Positions 14,920 through 24,329 are shown, numbered from the stretch's first letter. The stretch is 57,402 nt of DNA from JAUICS01 sp964384335 (GCA_964384335.1 CAYLKN010000012.1:1-57402), one strand, 5' to 3'. Notes: a model not told the origin generated them from the sequence alone. Translations and numbers: made by a program.

Positions 14920-16173
14920 TTGAAATTCCCGCTTTTTTTGAAAACATCCATTTTCCTTTTCACATTGGCTTTTCCAATATGGCCGAATTTAGTGAATGCA
15001 CAGGATGCGGATGCCTACAGCACAGGTTGCGATCCGGCCTATATGCGTACACTTAATCAGAAAGCGGCCATGGAAGCACAGCGGGAAGTGGCCACATTCC
15101 AGACGTTTATCAAAAAGGCGGACAGTGTTCTTGCGTATACATGTTTTTTCGGGCTTCTTGATCACGCCTCCGCAACGATCGGCCCGATTTTCAGCGAACG
15201 TTTTTTCACACCCTCAACCCCACCGAATTACGGAGGAAACAGATTAAGGCTGGAACGTGATCTGGATGCAACCGTAGGCATTCCCGTCCGTTCCTATCTT
15301 ATTGAAGCTTTCGGACACGGACTGTTTGGGGGAATACCGGATATTGCCGACCCCTCCGCCACATCTGTACTCCCCCCAAATTCGATGACAATGGGGAATA
15401 AGACCCATGTAAGATCCCTTGATACAGGCGGCGCGGTTGTCGCGTCATACAATACAAGCTGGCCTGTCGAGGATAATACCTATACAAATTGCGCAATCAT
15501 GGACCGTGTTTTCGAACTGGCCAGATGTATAGACGCAAATGAAAACGATTTTTTCTATCTGTCTGATTTCAAGGAGCCGGGAGAAGAAGAAAGCAATCCG
15601 GCGGTTCTTCCGCGCCGGATGAACGCATTTGAGCAGAGTGTTTCAGGCAATCTGAACACAGCGCCGGATAAACCTCCTTTTCGTTACGGGGCCGGCTCCG
15701 GTGATCCCGGCAACAACTCTTTCAGACACAGCTTCTCCTGCTCCGACGGATCGGTTATCGCATGGGAAACGCTGATGCTGCAAACCGCATTTAACGAAAC
15801 CCCTCAGGATGCCCCCGACCCAGACATTGATCTGCTTTACGATTTCCGGTCCTTCCTTGACCCTGAACAGGGTGAGGAAAAATATCCGGATGGCGAGGCC
15901 CAGTTTGATGAACCCTGGTTTGCATTCTTCGAAAGAGGTGAGGAAGGATGCGGAGAACCCATACCGACAGGCACTGTGTATTTCACCGCCGGGACGGGAG
16001 AAGTTGAACCGGGCACGGGAAATGTAGCCGGAAGAGGATGTGTGGTTGACGGATTTTGTGCCGTTCCGGGATGTGAGTATACACCGGCTGTCACTGGCGG
16101 CAGTCTTGAGGCATGCGAAGAACTTCAAAAACAGGAACAATTTCAAAGCAGTGAGATCGGACAATGCAATTAG
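14920..16173 (+). CDS. Secreted Cys-containing protein, first of a tandem paralogous pair
   Basis: 417 residues. An in-frame stop lies just upstream of the TTG at 14920, and this start gives a complete signal peptide (LKTSIFLFTLAFPIWPNLVNA, cleavage before QDAD). The mature N terminus has the motif STGCDPAYMRTLNQKAAMEA, then VATFQTFIKKADSVLAYTCF and a helical LLDHASATIGPIFSERF. The C-terminal part has paired cysteines (GCVVDGFCAVPGCEYTP). The same motifs recur in the same order in the next gene, with which it overlaps by 10 bp. I do not recognise the family; the export signal and Cys pattern suggest a disulfide-bonded periplasmic or secreted protein. Confidence 0.78.
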   Translation: MKFPLFLKTSIFLFTLAFPIWPNLVNAQDADAYSTGCDPAYMRTLNQKAAMEAQREVATFQTFIKKADSVLAYTCFFGLLDHASATIGPIFSERFFTPSTPPNYGGNRLRLERDLDATVGIPVRSYLIEAFGHGLFGGIPDIADPSATSVLPPNSMTMGNKTHVRSLDTGGAVVASYNTSWPVEDNTYTNCAIMDRVFELARCIDANENDFFYLSDFKEPGEEESNPAVLPRRMNAFEQSVSGNLNTAPDKPPFRYGAGSGDPGNNSFRHSFSCSDGSVIAWETLMLQTAFNETPQDAPDPDIDLLYDFRSFLDPEQGEEKYPDGEAQFDEPWFAFFERGEEGCGEPIPTGTVYFTAGTGEVEPGTGNVAGRGCVVDGFCAVPGCEYTPAVTGGSLEACEELQKQEQFQSSEIGQCN

Positions 16174-17342
16174 TGATTTTGGCACTATTTTTATCGTTAC
16201 TTTTTTTGCCGGTTAACAACTCCGCAAATGCGCAGGAGGCAGATGCTTTCAATGCCGGCTGCAATCCCGCAATCATGCAGACAATGAATAAAAAGGCGCA
16301 TATGGAAGCACAGCGCAAGCTTACAATCGCGCAGACCTATATCAAAAAACCTGACAGTGTTCTGGAATATGTTTGTTTTGGAGAATTTTTAAGTCATGCG
16401 GCAACGCAAATCGGACCCATTTTCAGTGAAGCCTTTAATATGCCCGGTGGCGGCCCCCCCCTGATATTGGGAAATGATCTTCAGAATGCAGTGGGATCGG
16501 CCTTTATATCCGGAGGATCCAGCTATCTCCGGGAAAATTTTGGACATAATCTTTTTGGCGGTATTTCAGAGGCCAGGGATGGAGGGCCTGTAAGAATTAA
16601 TAACAGCGGCGCCGGAACCATGATTACCATAAGCGGCGCAGATTACGTCAAGGATCAGGTATACGAACTTGGAAGCGGCGCTGGTTACAGCAACTGCAAT
16701 GTCATGGCCCAGGTTTTTGAAATGGCGCGTTGTATAGACTTTAACGAATATGACTTCCACTATTTCAGATTTTTTAATGATCCCGAAGCCGGAGAGGATA
16801 CGCCCGTCGATGTGGGCGGCCGGTCCCTTGCCGACCTTGATAGACTTGACGCCCTGGTCAGTCCAGGATATAGATTTTCCAATGCGACCCAGGAAACTTC
16901 GGAGCCTGTTTCAAACAGCTCAGCTTTCCGGCACTCCGTAAGCTGCTCCTCCGCCGAACCCGATTATCTTGACTGGCAAAACATGTTGCGTATCGCCTTT
17001 AACGAAGATCCGCGGGACAACGCCGCAGGCGAGCCGGACCTCGACAATCCGGAAGGTGAAGGCTACGCCTTCAGGGCTTATCTTAACCCCGATGAGGAGG
17101 AACCAAATCCAAATACCGATGATCAGGTTGAGGAGCCATGGCTTGAAATTTTTCAGCCCGAGGATTGTTCGGCGATTAAGCCGATCGCAACAGGAGCAGT
17201 TTATCAGGCGGGAAGTGGCGACGACACATGTGTTTATGATGCGTTCTGCCCGGCCTATGGCTGTACATATACGCCAAATACAAATACAAGCTGCGCAGAG
17301 CCGGAACTGCCCCCTGCAGGAGATATCGGAGAGTGTGGATAG
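16164..17342 (+). CDS. Secreted Cys-containing protein, second of the tandem paralogous pair
   Basis: 392 residues with signal peptide (LVILALFLSLLFLPVNNSANA, cleavage before QEAD). It shares with the upstream protein the mature start (NAGCNPAIMQTMNKKAHMEA), QTYIKKPDSVLEYVCF, HAATQIGPIFSEAF, ENFGHNLFGGI, SNCNVMAQVFEMARCID.NEYDF, FRHSVSCSS, MLRIAFNEDPRD and the C-terminal CVYDAFCPAYGCTYTP. These similarities in order indicate gene duplication followed by divergence. Start ATG 16164 overlaps the upstream stop, with GAGATCGG in front, suggesting coupled translation. Function unknown; no transmembrane segment other than the signal. Confidence 0.8.
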   Translation: MQLVILALFLSLLFLPVNNSANAQEADAFNAGCNPAIMQTMNKKAHMEAQRKLTIAQTYIKKPDSVLEYVCFGEFLSHAATQIGPIFSEAFNMPGGGPPLILGNDLQNAVGSAFISGGSSYLRENFGHNLFGGISEARDGGPVRINNSGAGTMITISGADYVKDQVYELGSGAGYSNCNVMAQVFEMARCIDFNEYDFHYFRFFNDPEAGEDTPVDVGGRSLADLDRLDALVSPGYRFSNATQETSEPVSNSSAFRHSVSCSSAEPDYLDWQNMLRIAFNEDPRDNAAGEPDLDNPEGEGYAFRAYLNPDEEEPNPNTDDQVEEPWLEIFQPEDCSAIKPIATGAVYQAGSGDDTCVYDAFCPAYGCTYTPNTNTSCAEPELPPAGDIGECG

Positions 17343-17359
17343 GGCGTCTTTTCACGTCC

Positions 17360-17713
17360 TTAGTGCCGTGTTTTCATTGCCCGAACAAGGTCTTTATGGA
17401 TTTCCGTTTTCAGTGATTTTGAAATTGTGGCCGTTTGCAGAAACTGCATGACGGTTTGCACATTTTTCGTTTTATCAAGCGGTATCATGCCCTCGTCCCC
17501 GGCCAGATTATGCTCACCTTTCAAGGTTTGCTTTGTATTTGCACGAGAGTTCAGCTTCATTTGCGTGAGTATGGATTCAAGGTTGTTTTCCGCAAAAGAT
17601 CTGGCACGGGCAAGCGTATCCGGATCAAGGCGTGACCGGAGTTTTTTTATCTGAGATAAAGTATCCTGTGTAATTTTTTGTCTTTTGTCCGAAACTTTGT
17701 AAATACGGCGCAT
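17360..17713 (-). CDS. Small helical hypothetical protein
   Basis: 117 residues, mostly charged and predicted helical (SQIKKLRSRLDPDTLARARSFAENN, then QFLQTATISKSLKTEIHKDLVRAM). No signal peptide or membrane segment. It converges on the tandem secreted-protein genes with a 17-bp gap. The bases before the ATG contain only a weak GGA ribosome site. I do not recognise a family. Codon use looks like its neighbours, and the frame runs clean over its full length, which supports a real gene. Confidence 0.6.
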   Translation of the reverse strand: MRRIYKVSDKRQKITQDTLSQIKKLRSRLDPDTLARARSFAENNLESILTQMKLNSRANTKQTLKGEHNLAGDEGMIPLDKTKNVQTVMQFLQTATISKSLKTEIHKDLVRAMKTRH

Positions 17714-17849
17714 AATCCGTTCCGCAGTTTAAATGACTTGCTTTGACTGTGTGATACAGCAAACTTATATTGAAACACTGAGTTTAACCTGTTTATATAA
17801 TATTAAGTAAAAATCCCTAACAAAACGTTAGTAAACGAAATAAACACTT

Positions 17850-19178
17850 GTGATGCTTAACCTTTATAAAACGCTGTCCTCTTTCAGCCGTCCGCTTTTA
17901 AGACACTGGCTTCAAACTCGTCTCGGCGACGGGAAGGAAGTGGAAGAAAGGCTTGACGAACGCATGGGCAAACCGGGCCACCAAAGGCCGGAAGGCCGTC
18001 TGATATGGCTTCACGCGGCAAGCGTTGGTGAGGCTCAGTCCGTTCTCATCCTCATCAAAACCCTGAAAGAACGGTTTCCGGAAGCACAGTTTCTTATCAC
18101 CACAGGTACCGTAACCTCAGCCCGGCTTATGCAGGAAAAACTGCCGCCCTGGACTATACACCAGTTTTACCCGCTGGATCATCCGGAGTGGGTGAAAGCC
18201 TTTCTGGATCACTGGCATCCCGATCTTATCATTTGGACGGAATCCGAACTCTGGCCAAACATGCTTCTGGAAATCGGTGAACGTCATATTCCGGTTGCCC
18301 TGGTTAACGCGCGGATTTCATCGGAATCCTTTAAAAAATGGAGATTATTTCCGCTCACTGTCAAAAAACTCCTTTCCGTATTCGATATCATCCTGGCCCA
18401 GACGGAAGAGGATGCCCGAATGATCCGTACGCTTGGAGGACGCAATGTGATTGTAACGGATACCTTGAAATATTGCGCCGAACCTTTGACAGTTGATCAG
18501 GATAAGTTTGCACTCTTCAGCAATGCCCTTGCCAACCGTATTGGATGGATGTTTGCAAGTACGCATGCGGGGGAGGAGGAAATCGCCTGCACAATTCATA
18601 AGGCACTGAAGGCCAAATATCCGAACCTTCTTACGATTATTGCCCCAAGGCATCCGGACAGGCGCGAGGAAATAAAGAAACTTTTTGATCTGAGGAATCT
18701 CTCGGCAACATTTTTATCCGAAAAACAGAACCCGCCACATGATGACAATGATATTTTTGTGGTCGATACCATCGGTAATCTTGGACTTTTTTACAAGCTC
18801 TGCGGTCTGGCATGTATCGGCCGTTCATTCAGTCATGACGGCGGCGGCGGCCATAATCCGATAGAAGCCATCCAGATGGGCTGCGTTACCCTTCACGGGC
18901 CAAGGGTGCATAACTTTATGCGTGTATACAGGGATATGGATGTTGAAGGCGTTTCCATTCCCTGCGGTGACGAAAAGGACCTTCAGGATAATCTTGAAAG
19001 CCTGATTGATGCACCGGAGAAGATTTTTGCGTTGCAGGACGCCGGGATAGAGTTCCTTAAAAGAAAATCAGGCATAATCAATCTGGTCATGAATGAACTT
19101 GAGCCTTTGTTTATTCAGGCCGGCCTCAATTGCGCACCCGCAATGCCGCGAAATCTGGGGAGTGTTGCGTGGGCCTGA
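17850..19178 (+). CDS. waaA: 3-deoxy-D-manno-octulosonic-acid (Kdo) transferase
   Basis: 442 residues of glycosyltransferase family 30. It transfers Kdo from CMP-Kdo to lipid IVA at the inner membrane, the first core step of lipopolysaccharide. Visible motifs: WLHAASVGE near residues 53-61 with the catalytic Glu61, FYPLDHPEWVKAFLDHWHPDLIIWTESELWPN, NARISSESFKKW, FASTHAGEEE, and the C-terminal GGGGHNPIEAIQMGC for sugar-nucleotide binding. The start is GTG 17850 or the ATG one codon later. Immediately followed, with a 10-bp overlap, by lpxK and then an acyltransferase, forming a lipid A cluster. A possible promoter (TTGAAA at 17770, TATATA at 17794) lies upstream. Confidence 0.96.
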   Translation: MMLNLYKTLSSFSRPLLRHWLQTRLGDGKEVEERLDERMGKPGHQRPEGRLIWLHAASVGEAQSVLILIKTLKERFPEAQFLITTGTVTSARLMQEKLPPWTIHQFYPLDHPEWVKAFLDHWHPDLIIWTESELWPNMLLEIGERHIPVALVNARISSESFKKWRLFPLTVKKLLSVFDIILAQTEEDARMIRTLGGRNVIVTDTLKYCAEPLTVDQDKFALFSNALANRIGWMFASTHAGEEEIACTIHKALKAKYPNLLTIIAPRHPDRREEIKKLFDLRNLSATFLSEKQNPPHDDNDIFVVDTIGNLGLFYKLCGLACIGRSFSHDGGGGHNPIEAIQMGCVTLHGPRVHNFMRVYRDMDVEGVSIPCGDEKDLQDNLESLIDAPEKIFALQDAGIEFLKRKSGIINLVMNELEPLFIQAGLNCAPAMPRNLGSVAWA

Positions 19179-20203
19179 AAACCCCGGCTTTCTGGTATAA
19201 AAACTCTTCTACCTGGCAATCTTTTTTCCTGACCCCTGCCTGCGGTCTTTACCGTCTTGGACGCACGGCTCATAAGGTTTTTCAAACCCCCACGCCATCG
19301 CCGGTTCCCACATTTTGTGTCGGAAATCTTACAGCGGGAGGCGGCGGCAAAACGCCAACCGCCATCGCATTGCATAATTTTTTTTGTGAAATCCTTCCGG
19401 CGCATATCTCAAAAAACATTATGTTTGTGACAAAAGGATATAAGGGTGCCTGCAAAGGACCTTTGCGTGTTAATGCGCAGACGGATACCGCCGAAAATGT
19501 TGGCGACGAGCCGCTGATACTGGCCATGACAGCACCGACAATCATGGCCAAAAACTGGTACAAAGGGGCGACATTCGCAAAGCAGCAGGGTGCGTCATTG
19601 ATCATAATGGATGACGGAATGCAAAACCGTTCACTCAGGCCGGATATTCGCCTTGTTGTTATCAAGGCGAACCGGGGCCTGGGAAACAAGCACGTTCTGC
19701 CCGGCGGACCGTTGAGAGAACCTCTTGATGACACAAAGAAAGACATAGACGGTATTATTGTCGTTCGAAATCAAGATGAAAATGTGTATGATCATAAGGA
19801 TATCATTTCATTGTTTGAAAATATTCCGGTCTTTACAGTTTCTTCCTTAATGGAAACGGAGGGTTTAAATGAAAAATATATCGCCTTCTGCGGTCTTGCG
19901 CGCCCCGATGATTTTTTTAACGGCCTGTCCGAAAAAGGAGTGAACATTATTGAAAACCATGATTTTCCCGATCATCACATATATACGCAAAAAGATCTTC
20001 AGAATTTACAAACCCGCGCAGAGAAAGCAGGTGCAGCACTGCTGACAACAGTTAAAGATTATGTCCGCCTGCCGGAAAATTTTAAATCAGATGTGAAAGC
20101 CGTCCACCATAAATACATTTTTGACGAGACGGCTCTTTTAAAAGAATTCACTTTAAGGAAACTCAGGCTCGGGGCTTATGAAGAAACTTCGCTATTGTCT
20201 TGA
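19169..20203 (+). CDS. lpxK: Tetraacyldisaccharide 4'-kinase
   Basis: About 344 residues. It phosphorylates the 4' position of the lipid A disaccharide using ATP at the inner membrane. The family Walker A variant VGNLTAGGGGKTPT is near residues 50-62. VTKGYKG, NVGDEPLILA, MDDGMQNRSL and FCGLARPDDFF are all LpxK hallmarks, and the C-terminal TTVKDYVRLP is conserved. I chose GTG at 19169 because GGGGAG lies six bases upstream. A TTG at 19130 would need a longer overlap with waaA. The stop overlaps the next acyltransferase gene by 26 bp. Confidence 0.96.
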   Translation: MGLKTPAFWYKNSSTWQSFFLTPACGLYRLGRTAHKVFQTPTPSPVPTFCVGNLTAGGGGKTPTAIALHNFFCEILPAHISKNIMFVTKGYKGACKGPLRVNAQTDTAENVGDEPLILAMTAPTIMAKNWYKGATFAKQQGASLIIMDDGMQNRSLRPDIRLVVIKANRGLGNKHVLPGGPLREPLDDTKKDIDGIIVVRNQDENVYDHKDIISLFENIPVFTVSSLMETEGLNEKYIAFCGLARPDDFFNGLSEKGVNIIENHDFPDHHIYTQKDLQNLQTRAEKAGAALLTTVKDYVRLPENFKSDVKAVHHKYIFDETALLKEFTLRKLRLGAYEETSLLS

Positions 20204-21044
20204 ATATATCGCATATTCCTTTTTAATGTTTGTTTTCGAAAAGCTTCCCGTAAGTGCAGCTTCGGATCTGGGTGGCTTTATTGCAAGAACGCTTGGCCCC
20301 CGACTTGCCGTTTCCCGAAAGGCACGGCGTCACATTCATCTTGCCTTTCCCGGTATTTCTGAAGATGAGACAGAACGTATCGTAAAAGGCATGTGGAACA
20401 ATCTTGGCCGGACATTTGCCGAATATCCGCATCTTGAAACGATTGCGCAACAACACATCGTTTTCACGAATCCTGAAGCGATTGAAAAACTGGAAAAAGT
20501 ATCAGGCGGATGCATAGTTTTTAACGGTCATCTTGGAAACTGGGAAGTTCCGCCTGCGGTTATGGCAGTCAGAGGCCAGACGATTGATGTTATATACCGC
20601 GCGCCCAATAACAATTTTATTGAAAGCTCCCTGAAACGAATGCGCAGTCTTAACGGCAGAATACATACTCATGCCAAATCCGCATCGGGCACCAGAGCCC
20701 TCTTGAAGGCTCTGAAACAAGGAAGAATCCTGGGTATTCTGATTGATCAGAAATATAACGAGGGAATCAGCGTTCCTTTTTTCGGCCATCCCGCAATGAC
20801 GAGCACGGCTTTTGTAACAATGGGTCAGAAATATGACTGCCCTGTAGTGCCCGCACGAATCGTCAGGACAAAGGGACTGAATTTTGAAATCACGCTTTAC
20901 GATCCCCTGCGTCTTTTTAACAAAAACGGGGAGCCGCGAAATCCAAAAGACGTTGTGATTGACGCACACAGGCACCTGGAACAGTGGATCACAGAAAAAC
21001 CTGAGCAATGGCTGTGGCTGCATAAACGCTGGGGCAACTCCTGA
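20178..21044 (+). CDS. Lipid A late acyltransferase (LpxL/HtrB family)
   Basis: 288 residues of the lysophospholipid/lipid A acyltransferase family. There is a hydrophobic N terminus (YIAYSFLMFVFEKLPVSAA) and the catalytic motif NGHLGNWE near residues 116-123, where His and Glu act in the H-x4-E dyad. DVIYRAPNN, GILIDQKYNEGISVPFFGHPA and the C-terminal ITEKPEQWLWLHKRW complete the family pattern. It transfers an acyl chain from ACP to Kdo2-lipid IVA at the inner membrane. It overlaps lpxK by 26 bp in the waaA-lpxK cluster. Whether it is the lauroyl (LpxL) or second acyltransferase cannot be told here. Confidence 0.93.
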   Translation: MKKLRYCLEYIAYSFLMFVFEKLPVSAASDLGGFIARTLGPRLAVSRKARRHIHLAFPGISEDETERIVKGMWNNLGRTFAEYPHLETIAQQHIVFTNPEAIEKLEKVSGGCIVFNGHLGNWEVPPAVMAVRGQTIDVIYRAPNNNFIESSLKRMRSLNGRIHTHAKSASGTRALLKALKQGRILGILIDQKYNEGISVPFFGHPAMTSTAFVTMGQKYDCPVVPARIVRTKGLNFEITLYDPLRLFNKNGEPRNPKDVVIDAHRHLEQWITEKPEQWLWLHKRWGNS

Positions 21045-21152
21045 AGCTTTAGCGTTTCAACACGCCCTGATATTTTTGAAAGACTTGAGTCTTTGCTTTG
21101 TCTCGCATATGTGTATATTTTGCGGTTAAAATGACAAATAAAAGATTTCATA

Positions 21153-22520
21153 ATGATACAGAACTGGACACCGGATAGCTGGAGATCAAAACCTGCAAAG
21201 CAGCTCCCCAAATATGATGATCAGGAAAGCCTGGAAGCCGTCGAGAAGGTGCTCTCCGGCTATCCCCCGCTTGTCTTTGCAGGGGAAGCCAGAAAGCTGA
21301 AATCTCATATGGCAAAGGTTGCAGGCGGCGAAGCCTTTGTCTTGCAGGGTGGCGATTGCGCCGAAAGTTTTAGTGAGTTTTCCGCCAACAAAATCCGGGA
21401 TACTTTCCGTGTTCTTCTGCAAATGGCCGTTGCGCTTACTTTCGCAGGTGGAATGCCGGTTGTAAAAATCGGGCGTATGGCAGGGCAATTTGCAAAACCA
21501 CGCTCCGAAGAAACCGAAACCCGCGAAGGCGTTGCATTACCGGTTTATCGCGGAGATATCATTAACGGTCATGAATTCTCGGCAGAGACCAGAAAGCCCG
21601 ACCCGAAAAGAATGCTTCAGGCTTATCACCAGTCTTCGGCAACACTTAACCTTCTGCGCGCTTATGCGGGTGGCGGATATGCGGATCTCCAGAAAGTACA
21701 TAAATGGAATCTTGATTTTGTAAAAGATTCGCGAACCGGCGACCTTTACAACGATCTGGCTTCCCAGATTGACAAGGCGCTTTCCTTTATGGCGGCCTGC
21801 GGACTGACCGGTGAGACCGTACCGGCAATTCGGGAAACGGAATTTTATACATCTCATGAAGCTCTTCTTCTGAATTATGAGCAGCAGTTAACCCGTATCG
21901 ATACTCTGACAGGAGACTGGTATGACACATCTGCCCATATGCTTTGGATAGGAGCCCGGACGAAACAGAGGGACCATGCGCAGGTTGAATTTGTACGCGG
22001 CATCAAAAACCCCATCGGCCTGAAATGCTCCCCTGATATGGATCCGGACAATCTTATTGAGCTTATCAATATTCTAAACCCGGATGACGAGCCCGGACGC
22101 CTCACCCTGATTTGCCGGATGGGAGCGGAGAAAGTCGATACACTCCTGCCGCCACTTATCAGAAAGGTAAAATCGGAAGGCCGAACCGTGGCCTGGATAT
22201 GCGACCCGATGCACGGTAATACCTTTAAATCAAGCACGGGATACAAAACGCGGAAGTTTGAGGATATTCTCTCCGAAGTCAAATCCTTCTTTGATATTCA
22301 TAAGGCGGAGGGTACGCATCCTGGCGGCGTTCATTTTGAACTGACCGGTCAGAATGTAACGGAGTGTGTCGGCGGTTCGGAAAATATTACCGACATTACG
22401 CTTTCGGAACGGTATCATACACACTGCGATCCACGCCTGAATGCCAACCAGGCACTTGAGCTTGCTTTTCTGATTACTGCCGAACTGCAGATCCTGCACG
22501 CATCACGAAAAGCGGCTTAG
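21153..22520 (+). CDS. aroG: Class II 3-deoxy-7-phosphoheptulonate (DAHP) synthase
   Basis: 455 residues of the plant-like class II family. It condenses phosphoenolpyruvate and erythrose 4-phosphate at the entry of the shikimate pathway. Metal ligands are visible in the expected places: Cys in GGDCAESF near residue 66, His in DPMHGNT near 350, Glu in HFELTG near 392 and Asp in CDPRLN near 425. LPVYRGDIINGHEF and GRMAGQFAKPRS are the phosphoenolpyruvate-binding parts. It is followed 13 bp later by nadE. Allosteric behaviour cannot be read from sequence. Confidence 0.97.
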   Translation: MIQNWTPDSWRSKPAKQLPKYDDQESLEAVEKVLSGYPPLVFAGEARKLKSHMAKVAGGEAFVLQGGDCAESFSEFSANKIRDTFRVLLQMAVALTFAGGMPVVKIGRMAGQFAKPRSEETETREGVALPVYRGDIINGHEFSAETRKPDPKRMLQAYHQSSATLNLLRAYAGGGYADLQKVHKWNLDFVKDSRTGDLYNDLASQIDKALSFMAACGLTGETVPAIRETEFYTSHEALLLNYEQQLTRIDTLTGDWYDTSAHMLWIGARTKQRDHAQVEFVRGIKNPIGLKCSPDMDPDNLIELINILNPDDEPGRLTLICRMGAEKVDTLLPPLIRKVKSEGRTVAWICDPMHGNTFKSSTGYKTRKFEDILSEVKSFFDIHKAEGTHPGGVHFELTGQNVTECVGGSENITDITLSERYHTHCDPRLNANQALELAFLITAELQILHASRKAA

Positions 22521-22533
22521 AAAGAGCCTGCAA

Positions 22534-24195
22534 GTGAGTATTCCCAAACATACGCTCAAAATTGCACTGGGACAGATTAATCCTCTAGTCGGCGATGTCG
22601 AAGGAAATTTTAAAATCATGCGCGACGTTGTCGCCCGTATCCCTTCCGACACGGATCTGGTCGTTTTTCCGGAGCTGGCATTTTCCGGTTACCCTCCGGA
22701 AGACCTTGTCAGGAAACCTCAATTTCTGGACGCAGTACGAAAACACATTGAATTGTTCGTTGAACAGACACGGCATATGCGCACGGCCGTGATCCTCCCA
22801 ACGCCCTGGGCAGAGGCGGAAAACGTTTATAACGCCACCCTTGTAATTCATGACGGTCATATAATTGATAAAGTGTTTAAAGTCGATCTACCCAATTACG
22901 GAGTGTTCGATGAAAAACGTGTTTTTGATCAGGGACCATGGCCTCCGGAACCTTTTGTATTCAAAGGCTTCAAGCTTGGCCTGATGATCTGTGAAGATAT
23001 GTGGCGGCCGGAGATTTCCAAAACACTTTCGGATAAAGGCGCAGAGATGTTAATTGTAGTAAACGGCAGCCCTTTCGAAAGAACAAAAGCCGGTATCCGA
23101 ACCGAACTGGCCCGCAAAAGAGTCGAGGAGACAGGTAAGCCCCTCATATACCTGAATATGACCGGAGGCCAGGATGAACTTGTTTTTGACGGGAATTCAT
23201 TCGTCCTTTCGGAACGCGGTCAGGTTATTGCAAGACTTCCGGCATTTGAGGACCATACGGAGACTTTAACCTGGGAAAAAACCGGTAACGGCCATTGGTT
23301 ATGCGCGGCAGAAACCCCGGATGTAAATCAGGGCAATGGCTCTGTAAATGAATATCAGAATCTGTTTCAGGCTATGGTCACAGGGCTTAGGGACTATGTC
23401 CTTAAAAATAATTTCCCGGGGGTTCTGATTGGTCTCTCGGGCGGAATTGACAGCGCGCTCACCGCTGTTATAGCCGTTTCTGCTTTGGGGAAGGAAAATG
23501 TGCGCTGTGTTATGATGCCGTCGCGTTTTACGTCAAAGGCAAGCCTGGACGATGCACGCCGGCTTGCCGAAAACCTTGGCGTTCAATACGACATATATCC
23601 GATAAAAGCACCAGTTGAGGCTTTTGAAAACGCACTTTCAATAACCAGAGGAGTCGCGCATGAGAACATGCAGTCGAGGTGCCGCGGTTTAACCCTTATG
23701 GCACTTTCAAATGAGTCGGGATACATGGTGGTATCCACCGGTAACAAGTCGGAAATGGCGGTTGGCTATGCAACCCTTTATGGCGATATGTGCGGAGGAT
23801 ACAATCCTCTGAAAGATCTTTACAAAACAGAAGTTTACAAAGTGTGCAGATGGATTAATGAAAACCCGGACACAAAAAACACAATTCCTGAAAACATTAT
23901 CAAAAAGGCGCCGACTGCCGAGTTGAAAGACAACCAGAAGGATCAGGATAGTTTACCGCCCTATTCCGAGCTGGACAGTATTCTGGAACACCTCATCGAA
24001 ATGGAAAAAACGGTTGAGGACATTGTTCAGCAGGGTTTTGACAGGGATACAGTCCTTAAAATCTGGTCAATGCTGGAAAAGGCTGAATATAAGCGCCGCC
24101 AGGCCCCGCCCGGCGTAAAACTGACCGTCCGCGCCTTTGGCCGCGACAGGCGATATCCGATAACAAACGGCTTTCGGTCGGCCCCCGCAGGCTAG
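22534..24195 (+). CDS. nadE: Glutamine-dependent NAD+ synthetase
   Basis: 553 residues, a fusion of an N-terminal nitrilase-type glutaminase and a C-terminal NAD synthase. The glutaminase triad is visible as Glu in FPELAFSGYPPEDL (about 45), Lys in VFKVDLPNYGVFDE (about 114) and Cys in MICEDMW (about 151). The synthetase has the PP-loop SGGIDS near residue 302, TGNKSEMAVGYATLYGD and PTAELKDNQKDQDSLPPY. It amidates nicotinate adenine dinucleotide to NAD+ with ammonia channelled from glutamine. Starts at GTG. The stop TAG lies inside the first bases of an intergenic repeat element. Confidence 0.97.
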   Translation: MSIPKHTLKIALGQINPLVGDVEGNFKIMRDVVARIPSDTDLVVFPELAFSGYPPEDLVRKPQFLDAVRKHIELFVEQTRHMRTAVILPTPWAEAENVYNATLVIHDGHIIDKVFKVDLPNYGVFDEKRVFDQGPWPPEPFVFKGFKLGLMICEDMWRPEISKTLSDKGAEMLIVVNGSPFERTKAGIRTELARKRVEETGKPLIYLNMTGGQDELVFDGNSFVLSERGQVIARLPAFEDHTETLTWEKTGNGHWLCAAETPDVNQGNGSVNEYQNLFQAMVTGLRDYVLKNNFPGVLIGLSGGIDSALTAVIAVSALGKENVRCVMMPSRFTSKASLDDARRLAENLGVQYDIYPIKAPVEAFENALSITRGVAHENMQSRCRGLTLMALSNESGYMVVSTGNKSEMAVGYATLYGDMCGGYNPLKDLYKTEVYKVCRWINENPDTKNTIPENIIKKAPTAELKDNQKDQDSLPPYSELDSILEHLIEMEKTVEDIVQQGFDRDTVLKIWSMLEKAEYKRRQAPPGVKLTVRAFGRDRRYPITNGFRSAPAG

Positions 24196-24329
24196 AGCAA
24201 ATCACGATCAAAAAGAATCGCTTTGCGATTTTTGAGCGCGTGAATTTGCCCGTTGATTCAATAAGTCAGTGCAGATTCACGCTTTTCAGATATAATCATA
24301 GTGATTATATCTGAACACGATCTGCCCTA
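24193..24329 (+). repeat. Hairpin-rich intergenic repeat element, copy 1
   Basis: About 135 bp between nadE and gltX, closely similar to the segment at 30749-30880. It holds three hairpins: AATCGC/GCGATT at 24216-24232; GCGTGAATTTGC (24238-24249) with GCAGATTCACGC (24271-24282), where the one mismatch is a G-U pair; and CAGATATAATCA (24287-24298) with TGATTATATCTG (24302-24313), a perfect 12-bp stem with a 3-base loop. The nadE stop codon is within its first three bases. No coding capacity. Confidence 0.85.
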
